Assembly (NCBI GenBank): GCA_031291305.1
Contig: JARLJH010000008.1
Span: 1-50,515 of the forward strand
Reading direction: 5' to 3'
Origin: Rhodoferax sp.
GTDB lineage: Bacteria > Pseudomonadota > Gammaproteobacteria > Burkholderiales > Burkholderiaceae_C
Length of the DNA stretch: 50,515 nt
How positions within the stretch are numbered: position 1 is the stretch's first letter; every line of letters begins with the position of its first letter. The translations under genes were made by a program, and so were the position numbers. Under the pieces are notes generated by a model. It made no database searches. It worked only from the letters and a program-made list of their open reading frames with translations, and was not told the origin of the DNA. Positions 6,617 to 15,267 of this stretch are shown piece by piece.

Positions 6617-6746
6617 TGGCCCCCAGAAACTCTTATGCGATGCAAGACACAGCGCGTAACGTGAGTAACCAGGCGGATAAAGAGCAATCTCTCTACCCGT
6701 TCTTTCCATGCCGCCGAAACAACGGCAAAAATCTATCTGGGGGTCA
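6617..6746 (-). ncRNA. Retron msr-msd RNA
   Basis: Read on the minus strand. CCCCCAGA (6743-6736, a1) pairs with TCTGGGGG (6627-6620, a2); two more pairs outside a mismatch extend this to 6746/6617. Just after a1, UAGAU offers candidate branching guanosines. Next comes the msr hairpin TGCCG-TTGTTTCGG-CGGCA (6727-6709), whose loop TTGTTTCGG is the same as that of the second msr hairpin of retron Ec86 as I recall it. The msd hairpin follows: an 11-bp stem with two G-T wobbles and an ATTG loop (6699-6674). a2 ends 28 bases before the RT start, the expected order a1-msr-msd-a2-ret. The exact branch base and msDNA ends are not fixed by inspection. Confidence 0.85.
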
Positions 6747-6772
6747 GCCGTGATGTTATCCCAAATTGAGTG

Positions 6773-6843
6773 CGTCTCGAGACGGACTTCGGGTGATTGA
6801 CGATTACCCATCACAATGTTTGAGACGGCCCCTAAGAGGGGCC
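6773..6843 (-). other. Hairpins between hsdS and the retron RNA
   Basis: The gap 6747-6878 holds GGCCCC-TCTTA-GGGGCC (6843-6827 on the minus strand), an imperfect 7-bp stem near 6809-6791 and the palindrome CGTCTCGAGACG (6773-6784). None is followed by a U tract, so they are not clear terminators. They could be processing signals or a 5' extension of the retron transcript. Confidence 0.45.
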
Positions 6844-6878
6844 TCTTGGCAATGTCTGGAGTATTCATGTTGGCAGGC

Positions 6879-8507
6879 TTATATGGTCGCAACAGATTGC
6901 TGCTCCACTAATGCTTGGGCGAGTTGGGATTGCCTTTGACGCGCCGAGGCAAGCTGCTGGCGCAGGTCGGTACACCTGCGGCGTAGAAAGGCTACTTGGA
7001 GAAGTATGCGGGACTGTTCGGCGAGTGGAGGGAGTGAGAATGCCAACCGTGAAACTTCAGTGCTGTTAATGTTCTTAACGCCCGATGTTGTTCTTATAGG
7101 AGTTTCAATTTGCGACCTTATTTCCAATGTTTGCATCACCAGAATAAGGTAGCTGGGCTCAATGAATTCACGTTTAAGGCGCAATCTCATCAAATAGCCT
7201 GCAAATGCGAAGCCTTCCGACTCCGCATCAACAATCGCTACACTGCCCACAAGGGAAGCACTTCCATTTGAACGAATGACAAGGATGTCCCCCTTTTCGA
7301 GACATAACTTCACCATTTCACGTTCATCCAGAACACCGAATTTAAGGTCTGCTGTATCAACAGCTCCGCCTTTGATATTGGGTATACGAAGCACCGGTTT
7401 GCCATTCACCTCGTATCCGCATTTGACCGAAGTTCCATAGCGAAGCTCCAGTAAAACGTCCTCCAAGGCAATTCGCGACCAAGTTGCTGGAATCGCGCTT
7501 ATAGATTTCTCTCGGTCACCAATACTCACCGGCACATCTCCAGGTGATTGGGTCGAGAGTAAGCCACGCACCGCGAGTTGGATGATTGTTTGCTCCAGGG
7601 CGTCGATGGCTTCGGGCCGGTCCAGCAGAAGGTCAAAGTGTGCGGCAATTCGTTGCCAGTTCTCTGCAAGTTCCTCTGGCATTGAACTATCAGTAAGCGT
7701 GCCCAGCAGAGCTCTAACGAGCTTGGCGTGCTGCGTGGCTTCAAGCCGGTCTTTGACTTCGAGGGCGTCACACAAACGCATAAGTTCTTCGACGCGGGCG
7801 ACAATGCGGGATTGCTCGACGAGCGGCGGAAGTGGGATTGGGGCTGCGCGTGCGTCTTCCGTACCTAGCCTTGGCATTTTCATGCCATAGCTGCGTACAT
7901 TGACATAGTCCAAAAAACATGGGCTGCTTAATACGATTTTGAAATATTGAGGCACGTAGGGGCCATAGCATCGGAACGGAATGATTTCTGTTGTACAAAC
8001 ACCATCCTCGTCGGCGACCATAACCTTGTTCAGGTATGGCCTCAACTTGCCATACAAGACATCACCTTTAGTAAAGCGATTTTTATCGCTAATCGCCGGG
8101 CGCTCCGCGAAGCGAAATCGTTGAATTAGACGTCCCGATGATTTCTCAATATCTTCCATATCCAAAACCCATGTCTCGGGTTGGATTGCGCTGGCCTTTG
8201 AAGTTGCACCGTAATTGGTGATTTCGCCGAGCTGAGCCCAAAGCCAAGCGCTAGGCAATTCAAACGGCTCTTTAGCATCTGCAAGCCCCGCCACCGGCTT
8301 GACGCGTGCAATCTTGCCCTCTGCATCCAGTCGGCTTTTCTCTGCCTGAATCTTCTTAAGCAACTCGCTCGCAGGCTCGTCATTCGGGTCTTGGGGCACC
8401 AGCTTGCCTTGTACAGCCAGTGTCAAAATCAGTTCGCGTAGTCGCACCACGCCACCGGGTGCCGTGGCAAGCAGGTCCAAATTGGAAAGCAACATACGCG
8501 GACTCAA
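6879..8507 (-). CDS. hsdS: Type I restriction-modification specificity subunit HsdS, 542 aa
   Basis: Directs the type I complex to its bipartite DNA target. Two target-recognition domains are recognisable, each starting with a W-x-x-x-x-L-x-E/D type segment (about residues 95 and 330) and each ending in a proline-rich PLPPLVEQ or SLPPLAEQ motif followed by a coiled-coil conserved region (about 225-270 and 500-530). Two TRDs plus two conserved helices is the full HsdS layout and the length is normal. The start ATG overlaps the end of hsdM by four bases, so the genes are translationally coupled. The retron follows 130 bases after its stop. Confidence 0.92.
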   Translation of the reverse strand: MSPRMLLSNLDLLATAPGGVVRLRELILTLAVQGKLVPQDPNDEPASELLKKIQAEKSRLDAEGKIARVKPVAGLADAKEPFELPSAWLWAQLGEITNYGATSKASAIQPETWVLDMEDIEKSSGRLIQRFRFAERPAISDKNRFTKGDVLYGKLRPYLNKVMVADEDGVCTTEIIPFRCYGPYVPQYFKIVLSSPCFLDYVNVRSYGMKMPRLGTEDARAAPIPLPPLVEQSRIVARVEELMRLCDALEVKDRLEATQHAKLVRALLGTLTDSSMPEELAENWQRIAAHFDLLLDRPEAIDALEQTIIQLAVRGLLSTQSPGDVPVSIGDREKSISAIPATWSRIALEDVLLELRYGTSVKCGYEVNGKPVLRIPNIKGGAVDTADLKFGVLDEREMVKLCLEKGDILVIRSNGSASLVGSVAIVDAESEGFAFAGYLMRLRLKREFIEPSYLILVMQTLEIRSQIETPIRTTSGVKNINSTEVSRLAFSLPPLAEQSRILLQVAFLRRRCTDLRQQLASARQRQSQLAQALVEQQSVATI

Positions 8508-9974
8508 ACGGTGCGTGTGAGCGACTGGGCCAGGATGCCCTTGAGCTGGTTGCGCAATGCCTGGGCCTCACCTTGCAGTCTGGCGTAGTCGGCGAGCAGC
8601 TGTTCCGGGTCATGGCCTTGGACATCGAACACGTGTGGGTTCTTCTGGTCCAGGTTGAAGTTGGCTGCGCGTACTTGGTCGATGCTGACCTTCCAGGCGA
8701 ACTCGCTCTCCACGCGGTCGGCGAAGCCATCGGCCTCCGAGCCCCACCAAGCTTTTTCAACATCGAATTCTTCAATCCGTATGGGCTTGGTCTTGTTGTA
8801 GTTCTTGACGCCGGCAGGGTACTGGTGCTCGTAATACCAGATGTCCCTGGTGGGCTCTCCCTTGGTGAAGAACAGCAGGTTGGTCTTGATGCCGGTGTAG
8901 GGGCTGAACACGCCATTGGGCAGGCGAATGATGGTGTGCAGACTGCACTCCTGCAACAATTGCTCTTTGATACGCGTCTTGACGCCTTCGCCAAACAGCG
9001 TGCCATCCGGCAGGACCAAGGCGGCGCGGCCATGGTTCTTGAGCAAATGCTTGATGAGCACCAAAAACAGGTCCGCGGTTTCTTTGGTCCGAACGTCCGC
9101 CGGAAAGTTGTTTTCCGTACCAGGCTCCTCCACGCCCCCAAAGGGCGGGTTGGTAATGATGACATCCACCCGGTCGGCAGCGCCGTAGTCGCGCAATGGG
9201 CGGGTCAGGGTGTTGTCATGGGCAATCTGGCTGGGAACTTCCACACCATGCAGCATCATGTTCGTGGTGCAAAGCATGTGAGGGAGCTGCTTTTTTTCAA
9301 CACCCCGGACGCTGCGCTGCAAGGTGCCCTGGTCGGCCTCGTTCTTGACCTGTTTGCGGATGTGCTCCAGGGTGCAGACTAAGAAACCTCCGGTACCGCA
9401 GGCGGGGGTCGAGCACCACCTCACCCAATTTGGGATTGACCATGTCCACCATGAACTGGGTGACAGCGCGCGGTGTGTAAAACTCACCTGCGTTGCCGGC
9501 AGACTGCAGGTCTTTGAGTATTTTCTCGTACAGGTCATTGAACTGGTGGCGTTCCGCCTGTCGGTTGAAGTCGATGGCGTTGAGCTTGTTGATGACCTGG
9601 CGCAGCAGCTGGCCGCTCTTCATGTAATTGAAGGCATCTTCAAACACGCTGCGAACCACATAACCGCGCGGGTTGCGTTCGGCGTCCCCAGCGATGGTCT
9701 TGAGCCTGGGAAAGAGTTGAGCATTGACAAAGTCAAGCAGGGCATCTCCCGTGATGCCTTCAGCATCGGCGGCCCAATTACGCCAGCGCAGGTGTTCGGG
9801 GATAGGGCTCCTATAGTTGTCCCGGGTGATTTCCAGCTCTTCTTCCTGGGCGTCGAACACTTTGAGGAACAGCAGCCAAGTGAGCTGGGAGATGCGCTGT
9901 GCATCGCCGTCCACGCCACTGTCCTGGCGCATGATGTCTTGAATGGATTTGATAACGGAGGAAATATTTGACAT
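8504..9974 (-). pseudogene. hsdM: Type I methyltransferase HsdM, frameshifted
   Basis: N6-adenine methyltransferase subunit of the type I system. The N-terminal part (9974 to about 9410) matches HsdM through FYTPRAVTQFMVDMVNPKLGEV and VLDP. The rest, from ACGTGGF to the end at 8504, continues in another frame, including the catalytic NPPF in ITNPPFGG. The break lies in a run of five G residues at 9404-9408 (C on the coding strand), exactly inside SAM-binding motif I, DPACGTGG. Removing one base restores a protein of about 489 aa, normal for HsdM. Either a real inactivating indel, a sequencing error, or slippage. Loss of methylation with an intact hsdR would normally be harmful, which makes the point worth checking. 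Confidence 0.88.
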
Positions 9975-9999
9975 GCAGACGGTCTAACGAAGAAAGAAA

Positions 10000-12474
10000 T
10001 TATGCGGAGCGAGCTGAATAAAGCTCTGTCTCCAGTAGTTGTAAGGCTTGAAGGTATTGTGGGCGACCACCGAAACTGCGAACCAGTTCGACCGGGGTGC
10101 CCAAGTCGTTGAGTGGTGGCACGCTGAGCACATCCATGCTTTCGATGGTCTGCACGCCCTGGTCTGCATACTTGTCAATCAAGGCATCCAGCACTCTGCG
10201 AGCTACAGGGCCATATTGGGCAAATACGTTGCGCCTCTTGACCCGATTGGCCCGCTCACGCCGGGTCAGCGGTGGCATGTTCCACGCCACATGCAGCAGC
10301 AAATCAAAGGGGTCCAGGTCTTTGCCAACTTCCTGTGCCAAGGCATCCAGCAGCACCCCCTGCGCTTCCAACTCCTGCAGCAGGGCCGCCTTGCGACCGG
10401 TGTCGTTCCAGGCCTGCAGGAACTGGTCCAGTGAGCTGTATTTGGCCATGATGTTGATGCGGGTGTAGTCGCGCAGGCTCTCGGTAATGAGTTTGCCTTG
10501 GGCGTTGAGGTACTGCACTCGCTCCCGTGCCACGGACACGTTGACGTTGCCGCCAACGATATAACGCTTGATTTCGAAGCTGCCCCCTTCACCGGGGCCA
10601 GCGGTTGTCGGTTCATTGGGGATGCCTTCGCCCGGGCCATCAACAATCCCTGCGCCGGCGTCACCGAAGGTGCCCACCTCCGGCGGCGGCTCCGGGGGGG
10701 CCACCGGCTCATCCCCCTTGGGCTCGTAGACCTGTACCGGCTCGCCGTCGAAGTTCTTGTCGGCGAAGATGTCTGTGGCGCGTTTAAAGTCGATGATGGT
10801 GAACCAGGTTTTGCCCAAATCCTCACGCAACCGGGTGCCGCGGCCGATGATTTGCTTGAACAGCGTCATGGACTTGATGTTCTGGTCCAGCACGATGAGC
10901 TTGCAGGTCTGGGCGTCCACACCGGTGCTCATAAGCTTGGACGTGGTCGCGATGACCGGGTAATCCTTGGCTGGGTCAATGAAGTTGTCCAGCTCCATCT
11001 TTCCTTCCAGGTTGTCACCGGTGATTTGCACCACGTATTTGGGATGGTCCTTGCAGATATCAGCATTGGCGTTGGACAGGGCCTGGCGCATGCGGCAGGC
11101 ATGGTCAATGTCTTCACAGAAGACGATGGTTTTGTCGAAGCGGTTGGTGGCCTTGAGGTACTCGGTGATTTTGGCCGCCACCACCTCATCGCGCCGCTCC
11201 AACACCAGCTTGCGGTTCATGTCGGTGGCGTTGTAAATGCGGTCTTCAATGACATTGCCCCGTTTGTCGGTCATGCCCTCGGTGGGGCGCCATCCGAAGG
11301 TGTCCTTGTCCAGGTCTACCCGGATGACCTTGTAGGGGGCCAGATAGCCGTCTTCAATGCCCTGGCGTAGGGTGTACTGGTACACCGGCTCGCCAAAGTA
11401 TTCGGTGTTGGAAATTTCTTTGGTTTCCTTGGGCGTGGCGGTGAGACCAATGTGGGTGGCGGACTTGAAATAGGTCAGGATTTCGCGCCACGCGGAGTCT
11501 TCGTCTGCGCTGCCCCGGTGGCACTCGTCGACCACGATGAGGTCGAAGAAGTCTGGCGAGAACTGTTTGTAGATGTTCTGCTCTTCCTCCGTACCGGACA
11601 CGGCTTGGTACAGGGAGAGGTAAATCTCATATGACTTGTCGACCAGCTTGGTGGTTTTGTTGACGGCGACATCGAGCTCTTCGACAAACTGCTGGCCCGT
11701 GGCGGCATCCACGCGCTCCACGCCCTCGGCGTTGGGGCTGAGCTTGGCCATGGCGCCCTTAAATGGACGGAAGTCATTGACCATGGTCTGGTCAATCAGA
11801 ATATTGCGGTCGGCCAGGAACAGAATGCGCTTTTTGGCACCGCTTTTCCAGAGCCGCCAGATGATTTGGAACGCGGTATAGGTTTTACCAGTGCCGGTGG
11901 CCATGACCAGCAGGATGCGCTGCTGCCCCTTGGCAATCGCCTGCACCGTGCCATTGATGGCGTTCATCTGGTAGTAACGGGGCGTCTTGCTCGGGGCATA
12001 GGGGTACTCGGTGACCTTGCGTACGTCGAGGCTCCAGCCCTTCCAGGTGCAGTAGCGGTCCCAGAGGTCATCGGGCGTGGGAAATTGTTCCAGCGAGAGG
12101 TTGGTTTCCAGCGCGCCGCCGGCCATTGTGGCGTCGCGGAACACAAAACCATCGCCATTGCTGGAAATCGAGAATGGGATGTCGAGCATCTCGGCGTAGT
12201 TGATGGCCTGGGCCATGCCGGCGCCCACCGCGTGGTTGTTGTCCTTGGCCTCGATGACCACGAGCGGGATGCTGGTCTTGAAGAACAGGACGTAGTCGGC
12301 GCGCAGGATGGATTTCTTGTCGCGCGATGCGTGATTGCCACGAACGACGACCCGCCCGGGGCGCAGCGTGTACTCCCGGTATATCTGTTCAATGGTGTCC
12401 CAGCCCGCCTGCTGAATCGCCGGCGTGATGAACTTTTCGCAAATGTCGGCTTCTGAGAGCTGCTTTTTATCCAC
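10000..12474 (-). CDS. hsdR: Type I restriction endonuclease subunit HsdR, EcoEI-like, 824 aa
   Basis: Motor and nuclease subunit that translocates and cuts unmethylated DNA. N-terminal nuclease motif: D60 and E75-x-K77 (VVIEAK). Then a superfamily 2 helicase: Walker A GTGKT (194-198), DECH box (316-319), LTATP, and IGRGTRLRED in the second RecA domain. A Pro/Gly-rich linker (around PPEPPPEVG) leads to a helical C-terminal domain for HsdM contact. Length and order fit the EcoEI R family. Start MDKKQLSEADICEKF is typical. All catalytic motifs are intact although hsdM is not. It is first of the hsdR-hsdM-hsdS set, 292 bases after the primase-like gene. Confidence 0.93.
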   Translation of the reverse strand: MDKKQLSEADICEKFITPAIQQAGWDTIEQIYREYTLRPGRVVVRGNHASRDKKSILRADYVLFFKTSIPLVVIEAKDNNHAVGAGMAQAINYAEMLDIPFSISSNGDGFVFRDATMAGGALETNLSLEQFPTPDDLWDRYCTWKGWSLDVRKVTEYPYAPSKTPRYYQMNAINGTVQAIAKGQQRILLVMATGTGKTYTAFQIIWRLWKSGAKKRILFLADRNILIDQTMVNDFRPFKGAMAKLSPNAEGVERVDAATGQQFVEELDVAVNKTTKLVDKSYEIYLSLYQAVSGTEEEQNIYKQFSPDFFDLIVVDECHRGSADEDSAWREILTYFKSATHIGLTATPKETKEISNTEYFGEPVYQYTLRQGIEDGYLAPYKVIRVDLDKDTFGWRPTEGMTDKRGNVIEDRIYNATDMNRKLVLERRDEVVAAKITEYLKATNRFDKTIVFCEDIDHACRMRQALSNANADICKDHPKYVVQITGDNLEGKMELDNFIDPAKDYPVIATTSKLMSTGVDAQTCKLIVLDQNIKSMTLFKQIIGRGTRLREDLGKTWFTIIDFKRATDIFADKNFDGEPVQVYEPKGDEPVAPPEPPPEVGTFGDAGAGIVDGPGEGIPNEPTTAGPGEGGSFEIKRYIVGGNVNVSVARERVQYLNAQGKLITESLRDYTRINIMAKYSSLDQFLQAWNDTGRKAALLQELEAQGVLLDALAQEVGKDLDPFDLLLHVAWNMPPLTRRERANRVKRRNVFAQYGPVARRVLDALIDKYADQGVQTIESMDVLSVPPLNDLGTPVELVRSFGGRPQYLQALQLLETELYSARSA

Positions 12475-12766
12475 TCCGCTTCCTGACTGGGCCGGCTACC
12501 CATTGGGCATGCCGTGGTTGTGCTTTTTTCTTGTGCCCGATTATTGACGAAGACCGCGCCGACCCCGTAATCGCTGAGTAATTTATCGTCCAGTAGCCGC
12601 CGCCCCAACGCCAACACCTGCGCCAACAGGCACCTACCAGGCACGCCAACAGACTCCCTTTTTACGGGGACGTTCTGGTGCAATCGTTGCCGCACGGCTT
12701 TTGCCACCTCCGTTGAGCCGGCTACGCCACCCCCACATATATACGACCGGACCTTGAACGCTGCCG
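12475..12766 (-). other. Gap between primase-like gene and hsdR
   Basis: About 290 bases. A minus-strand frame starts at 12779, overlapping the primase stop (ATGCGAGCAATAA), and reads about 95 codons of fairly protein-like sequence before running into hsdR out of frame. It may be a decayed small gene or chance. No terminator is evident, so read-through into hsdR is possible. Confidence 0.35.
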
Positions 12767-14194
12767 TTATTGCTCGCAATAGGTGTGGGCAGCGCCAACA
12801 GAGATGCCCAATTCCGCAGCGATACGCCGATAGCTGACACCCTGGGCCCGCAAAAGGCGGGCGCCGGCGCGACGCTGCTCAACCGACTCAAGCCATTCTG
12901 CTCGAGGCGCGCAGCCGGCGTCTAAGCGGGCTTTGGCTTTGCGCTCCACATCGCGTTGCCGCTTTTCTGGTTTGCTGATGATGGTTGCCATCTCGCGCTC
13001 TTCAGCCGGGGTGATACGCAGGCGCTCAATTAGCGTTGCATTGCGCCACCGGTAGCGTGGGTCAACCTCGAGGTCACCAAACACCACCTTCTCCCCGCGG
13101 GCCGCAGCCTGTGCGCGGGCGTAAACCGCACTTGCACAAGATTTCACATCGCCGGCTGACCAGGTCGGGGCGAACTCGCCGGCCAATTCGACCAGCTCAG
13201 ACTCAATGTCTTGTGCAAGCTGCGCGTCGGCCAGGAAGCAGGCACATAAAAAAAGCGGTAGGTTGCGCTCGCCTGAGGGGAAACCGCTGCTGCATCCGCG
13301 CAATTCGGCCAGCTTGCGAATATCTACAATCCGGTCCCAGGCCAACTGACTGCGCAGAAACGGTCGCAGGTTGTCATTGTTTTTTTTGTTGGGGTCACGG
13401 CCGCCGGAAACGACGGTCAATTCCGCTATTCGTGTCGCCCGCGCCGCCTTTTCTTGCCGCCAAGTCCCCCGCTGCTCGTCCCGCAACTTCTCCCGCGCTT
13501 GCAGGTCGGTGCGCAGCATCGGCGGCACGGATGCGGCCAGCACTTCAAAGTCGTATTGGACCGCACCGTTTTCATGGCGGCTTGTGCCCGGACCATCTAT
13601 CTTGGACCAGAACACGACATGCGCTCGGGTCTGGCTTTTGGTGTTCACTGTTTCAACCACTCGCAGCACGCGGGAGGCATCCCGTGCATTGAGGTCGGCA
13701 CCCAGCGGCAATAGCAGCCGGCACAGCTCGTCCTGAACCGCTTTCCAGCGGGGCAGTGCGCGACTAGGAATCGGATGGCTTAACACCCATTTCACCTGCA
13801 GACCGCGCCCGGAGTGAACGACCAACGTCGGCTGCGGTATACCTGCGGCATCGCAAAGACGCAGAAGTCGGTCCACTTGCCACTGCGTCGGCAGATTCGC
13901 GATGTCGGGCGCGTTGTAAGTGTCGAGGTCCACAAACAAAACGGTCAGCCGCCAGAGATTGACCACCCGCCGGTTCGGTTTGAAAAATTCGTTTTGCGAA
14001 ATCCAGGTGTTTTGAGAACGGTCCACTCTGGCAAGCACCACTTCGAGGTCCTTGAGACGGTGCGCGGTCTGTTTAATCCGCCCCTCGGTGGGTTTGGTCA
14101 GCAGGGCAAAGAAGCCCTTGCGAGCAGGGTCGTGATAGGAATAGATTTCGTCGTTTTCAAATGAAAACGCTTGCTGCCGGGCAGGATTTACCAT
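12767..14194 (-). CDS. Primase-like (AEP superfamily) replication protein, 475 aa
   Basis: Probable replication initiator or primase of the mobile element. Motifs of archaeo-eukaryotic primases are visible in order: FVDLD (D89, D91, metal binding), HSGRGLQVKW (about 127-136), and D172-x-x-R-x-x-R followed by N184-x-K186, as in plasmid RepB'-type and PrimPol proteins. The usual His of the second motif is Gln here (SGRGLQ). The C-terminus (about 444-475) is a helix-turn-helix of the kind YRRIAAELGIS, suggesting DNA binding. Sits between the regulator region and the restriction genes. Family is recognised by motif only; no helicase domain is fused. Its target could be the TGCCGTG repeats or the hairpin at 14250, but that is speculation. 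Confidence 0.7.
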   Translation of the reverse strand: MVNPARQQAFSFENDEIYSYHDPARKGFFALLTKPTEGRIKQTAHRLKDLEVVLARVDRSQNTWISQNEFFKPNRRVVNLWRLTVLFVDLDTYNAPDIANLPTQWQVDRLLRLCDAAGIPQPTLVVHSGRGLQVKWVLSHPIPSRALPRWKAVQDELCRLLLPLGADLNARDASRVLRVVETVNTKSQTRAHVVFWSKIDGPGTSRHENGAVQYDFEVLAASVPPMLRTDLQAREKLRDEQRGTWRQEKAARATRIAELTVVSGGRDPNKKNNDNLRPFLRSQLAWDRIVDIRKLAELRGCSSGFPSGERNLPLFLCACFLADAQLAQDIESELVELAGEFAPTWSAGDVKSCASAVYARAQAAARGEKVVFGDLEVDPRYRWRNATLIERLRITPAEEREMATIISKPEKRQRDVERKAKARLDAGCAPRAEWLESVEQRRAGARLLRAQGVSYRRIAAELGISVGAAHTYCEQ

Positions 14195-14249
14195 GAGGTC
14201 TCCAAAAGCGGAGACCGGTTGCTATACGTGTCATACGGTTACCGCGCTG

Positions 14250-14294
14250 TGCCCCGTCTCTCCTTGCCGACCAAAGCTATTGAGAGACGGGGCA
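14250..14294. repeat. 13-bp perfect inverted repeat upstream of the primase-like gene
   Basis: TGCCCCGTCTCTC (14250-14262) and GAGAGACGGGGCA (14282-14294) flank a 19-base loop. It lies 56 to 100 bases upstream of the primase-like start in its probable leader. The TGCCCC/GGGGCA ends recall the repeat cluster at 1972-2339. A TCGTTTTTG sequence follows on the plus strand, so it could also terminate plus-strand transcription. No gene is visible in 14195-14589. Confidence 0.6.
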
Positions 14295-14447
14295 TCGTTT
14301 TTGCAGACCACGAATGCGGCCCACTTGCGGCGTGTAGCGATGTGGATGGCAGTTTTGTCTTCGAGGTGACCGGCGACTGGTCGTTACCGCAGTCTTAGGG
14401 TTAGCGCGGTGCCCGAGCCCTGGGAGAAGGACTGACTTGGTATTCAG

Positions 14448-14499
14448 ACTTCTCACGTTTTTTGAGAAGTATCATTTTGCGGGATACTTTTTGAGAAGT
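14448..14499. promoter_or_regulatory. Three ACTTCTCA/TGAGAAGT sites
   Basis: ACTTCTCA at 14448-14455 faces TGAGAAGT at 14463-14470, and TGAGAAGT recurs at 14492-14499 (29-base spacing). Between the last two lie AAGTATC and GATACTT. The cluster is in the 395-base gap between the 14590-15111 gene and the primase-like gene, a fitting place for regulator sites of the latter. Confidence 0.5.
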
Positions 14500-14589
14500 G
14501 GCGATTGGTAAAGGTGCCCCGTCATCCTGGTGTATGGCACGAACCCGTTGCTTGCCAGGCGGTGCCAGGTGAGGTGCTTGGTTGTGCAA

Positions 14590-15111
14590 TCACGGCACGA
14601 CGAATTCTTGCGTTTGCCAGGTATGCCCCAGCAATATGCGAGATGTCATTTCGACCAATGCCAGCCCCACGGCTGCAGTTTGGAGACAGGGTGGAATGTG
14701 CATCACGTTGTTCAAACCTGGCGCTGCGTCCACTTCCAGCGTGGTCAGATTGTCCTGACGGGACATGGATACCCGCACCAGTTCGCCGGGTGCACCGAGG
14801 AGATTTTGGAGGAAAAGTGTGGCAGTTGTCCATTGGCCTTCACACAAAAACTCTTCTGCCGGCGCTGAGTTTTTATCCGTTGCAGCATAAACAAGCATCA
14901 GGCGTTGGCCCCAGGGCGTCAGTCTTTTGCCCCGTGCTTTGATGAGAGAAAACTGAGGAGGGTTGCCGTCCCATTCCACCGTACCAGTCACACCACCGGC
15001 CGACAGCAACATTGGCCAGATGATGGCGCAGTAGGTAGCGCCGTCGATTCCTTGCACCTCCAGCGAAATTTCCTCCAGTGCCACCGGGAAATTTATTTGT
15101 TCATTGTTCAT
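14590..15111 (-). CDS. Hypothetical protein, 173 aa
   Basis: Unrecognised. Frame from ATG 15111 (MNNEQINFPVALEEISLEV) to 14590. The sequence looks like a beta-rich soluble domain with a hydrophobic core (TYCAIIWPMLLSAGG near residue 26; VGLALVEMTSRILLG near 148). No signal peptide. It is divergent from the HTH gene at 15268, and the strong inverted repeat at 15154-15197 lies between them, so the pair is probably co-regulated. Function unknown. Confidence 0.6.
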   Translation of the reverse strand: MNNEQINFPVALEEISLEVQGIDGATYCAIIWPMLLSAGGVTGTVEWDGNPPQFSLIKARGKRLTPWGQRLMLVYAATDKNSAPAEEFLCEGQWTTATLFLQNLLGAPGELVRVSMSRQDNLTTLEVDAAPGLNNVMHIPPCLQTAAVGLALVEMTSRILLGHTWQTQEFVVP

Positions 15112-15153
15112 GGTGATGCGGCTCGATTAAAACTTCCCACTTTGCAGTCGGTT

Positions 15154-15197
15154 GCCATGAAGTGACAAGGGGCTCGAACCAGGCAGCACTTCATGGC
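15154..15197. promoter_or_regulatory. Operator-like 11-bp inverted repeat in a divergent promoter region
   Basis: GCCATGAAGTG (15154-15164) and CACTTCATGGC (15187-15197) are perfect inverted arms separated by 22 bases; their centres are 33 bases apart, about three helical turns, so two dimers or a tetramer could bind one face of the DNA. Located between two divergent genes, one of them an HTH regulator. Confidence 0.65.
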
Positions 15198-15267
15198 CAG
15201 AACGTGTTTTTCATATGGTTGCTAAACAGATGGACAGCATCTGCTGCCGCTGAAAAGGACACAACTG

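Noticed and set aside
6592-6687. N-terminal extension of the RT to 6687
   Set aside because: It would run through the a2 repeat and adds residues not found in retron RTs; MSQLQKL at 6591 is the fitting start.
6548-6892. 114-codon frame between hsdS and the retron RT
   Set aside because: It overlaps the msr-msd RNA completely and both neighbouring genes; the RNA structure explains the region better.
11964-12779. 271-codon frame overlapping hsdR
   Set aside because: More than 500 bases lie antiphase inside hsdR, which has all catalytic motifs; only the first 95 codons could be a decayed gene.
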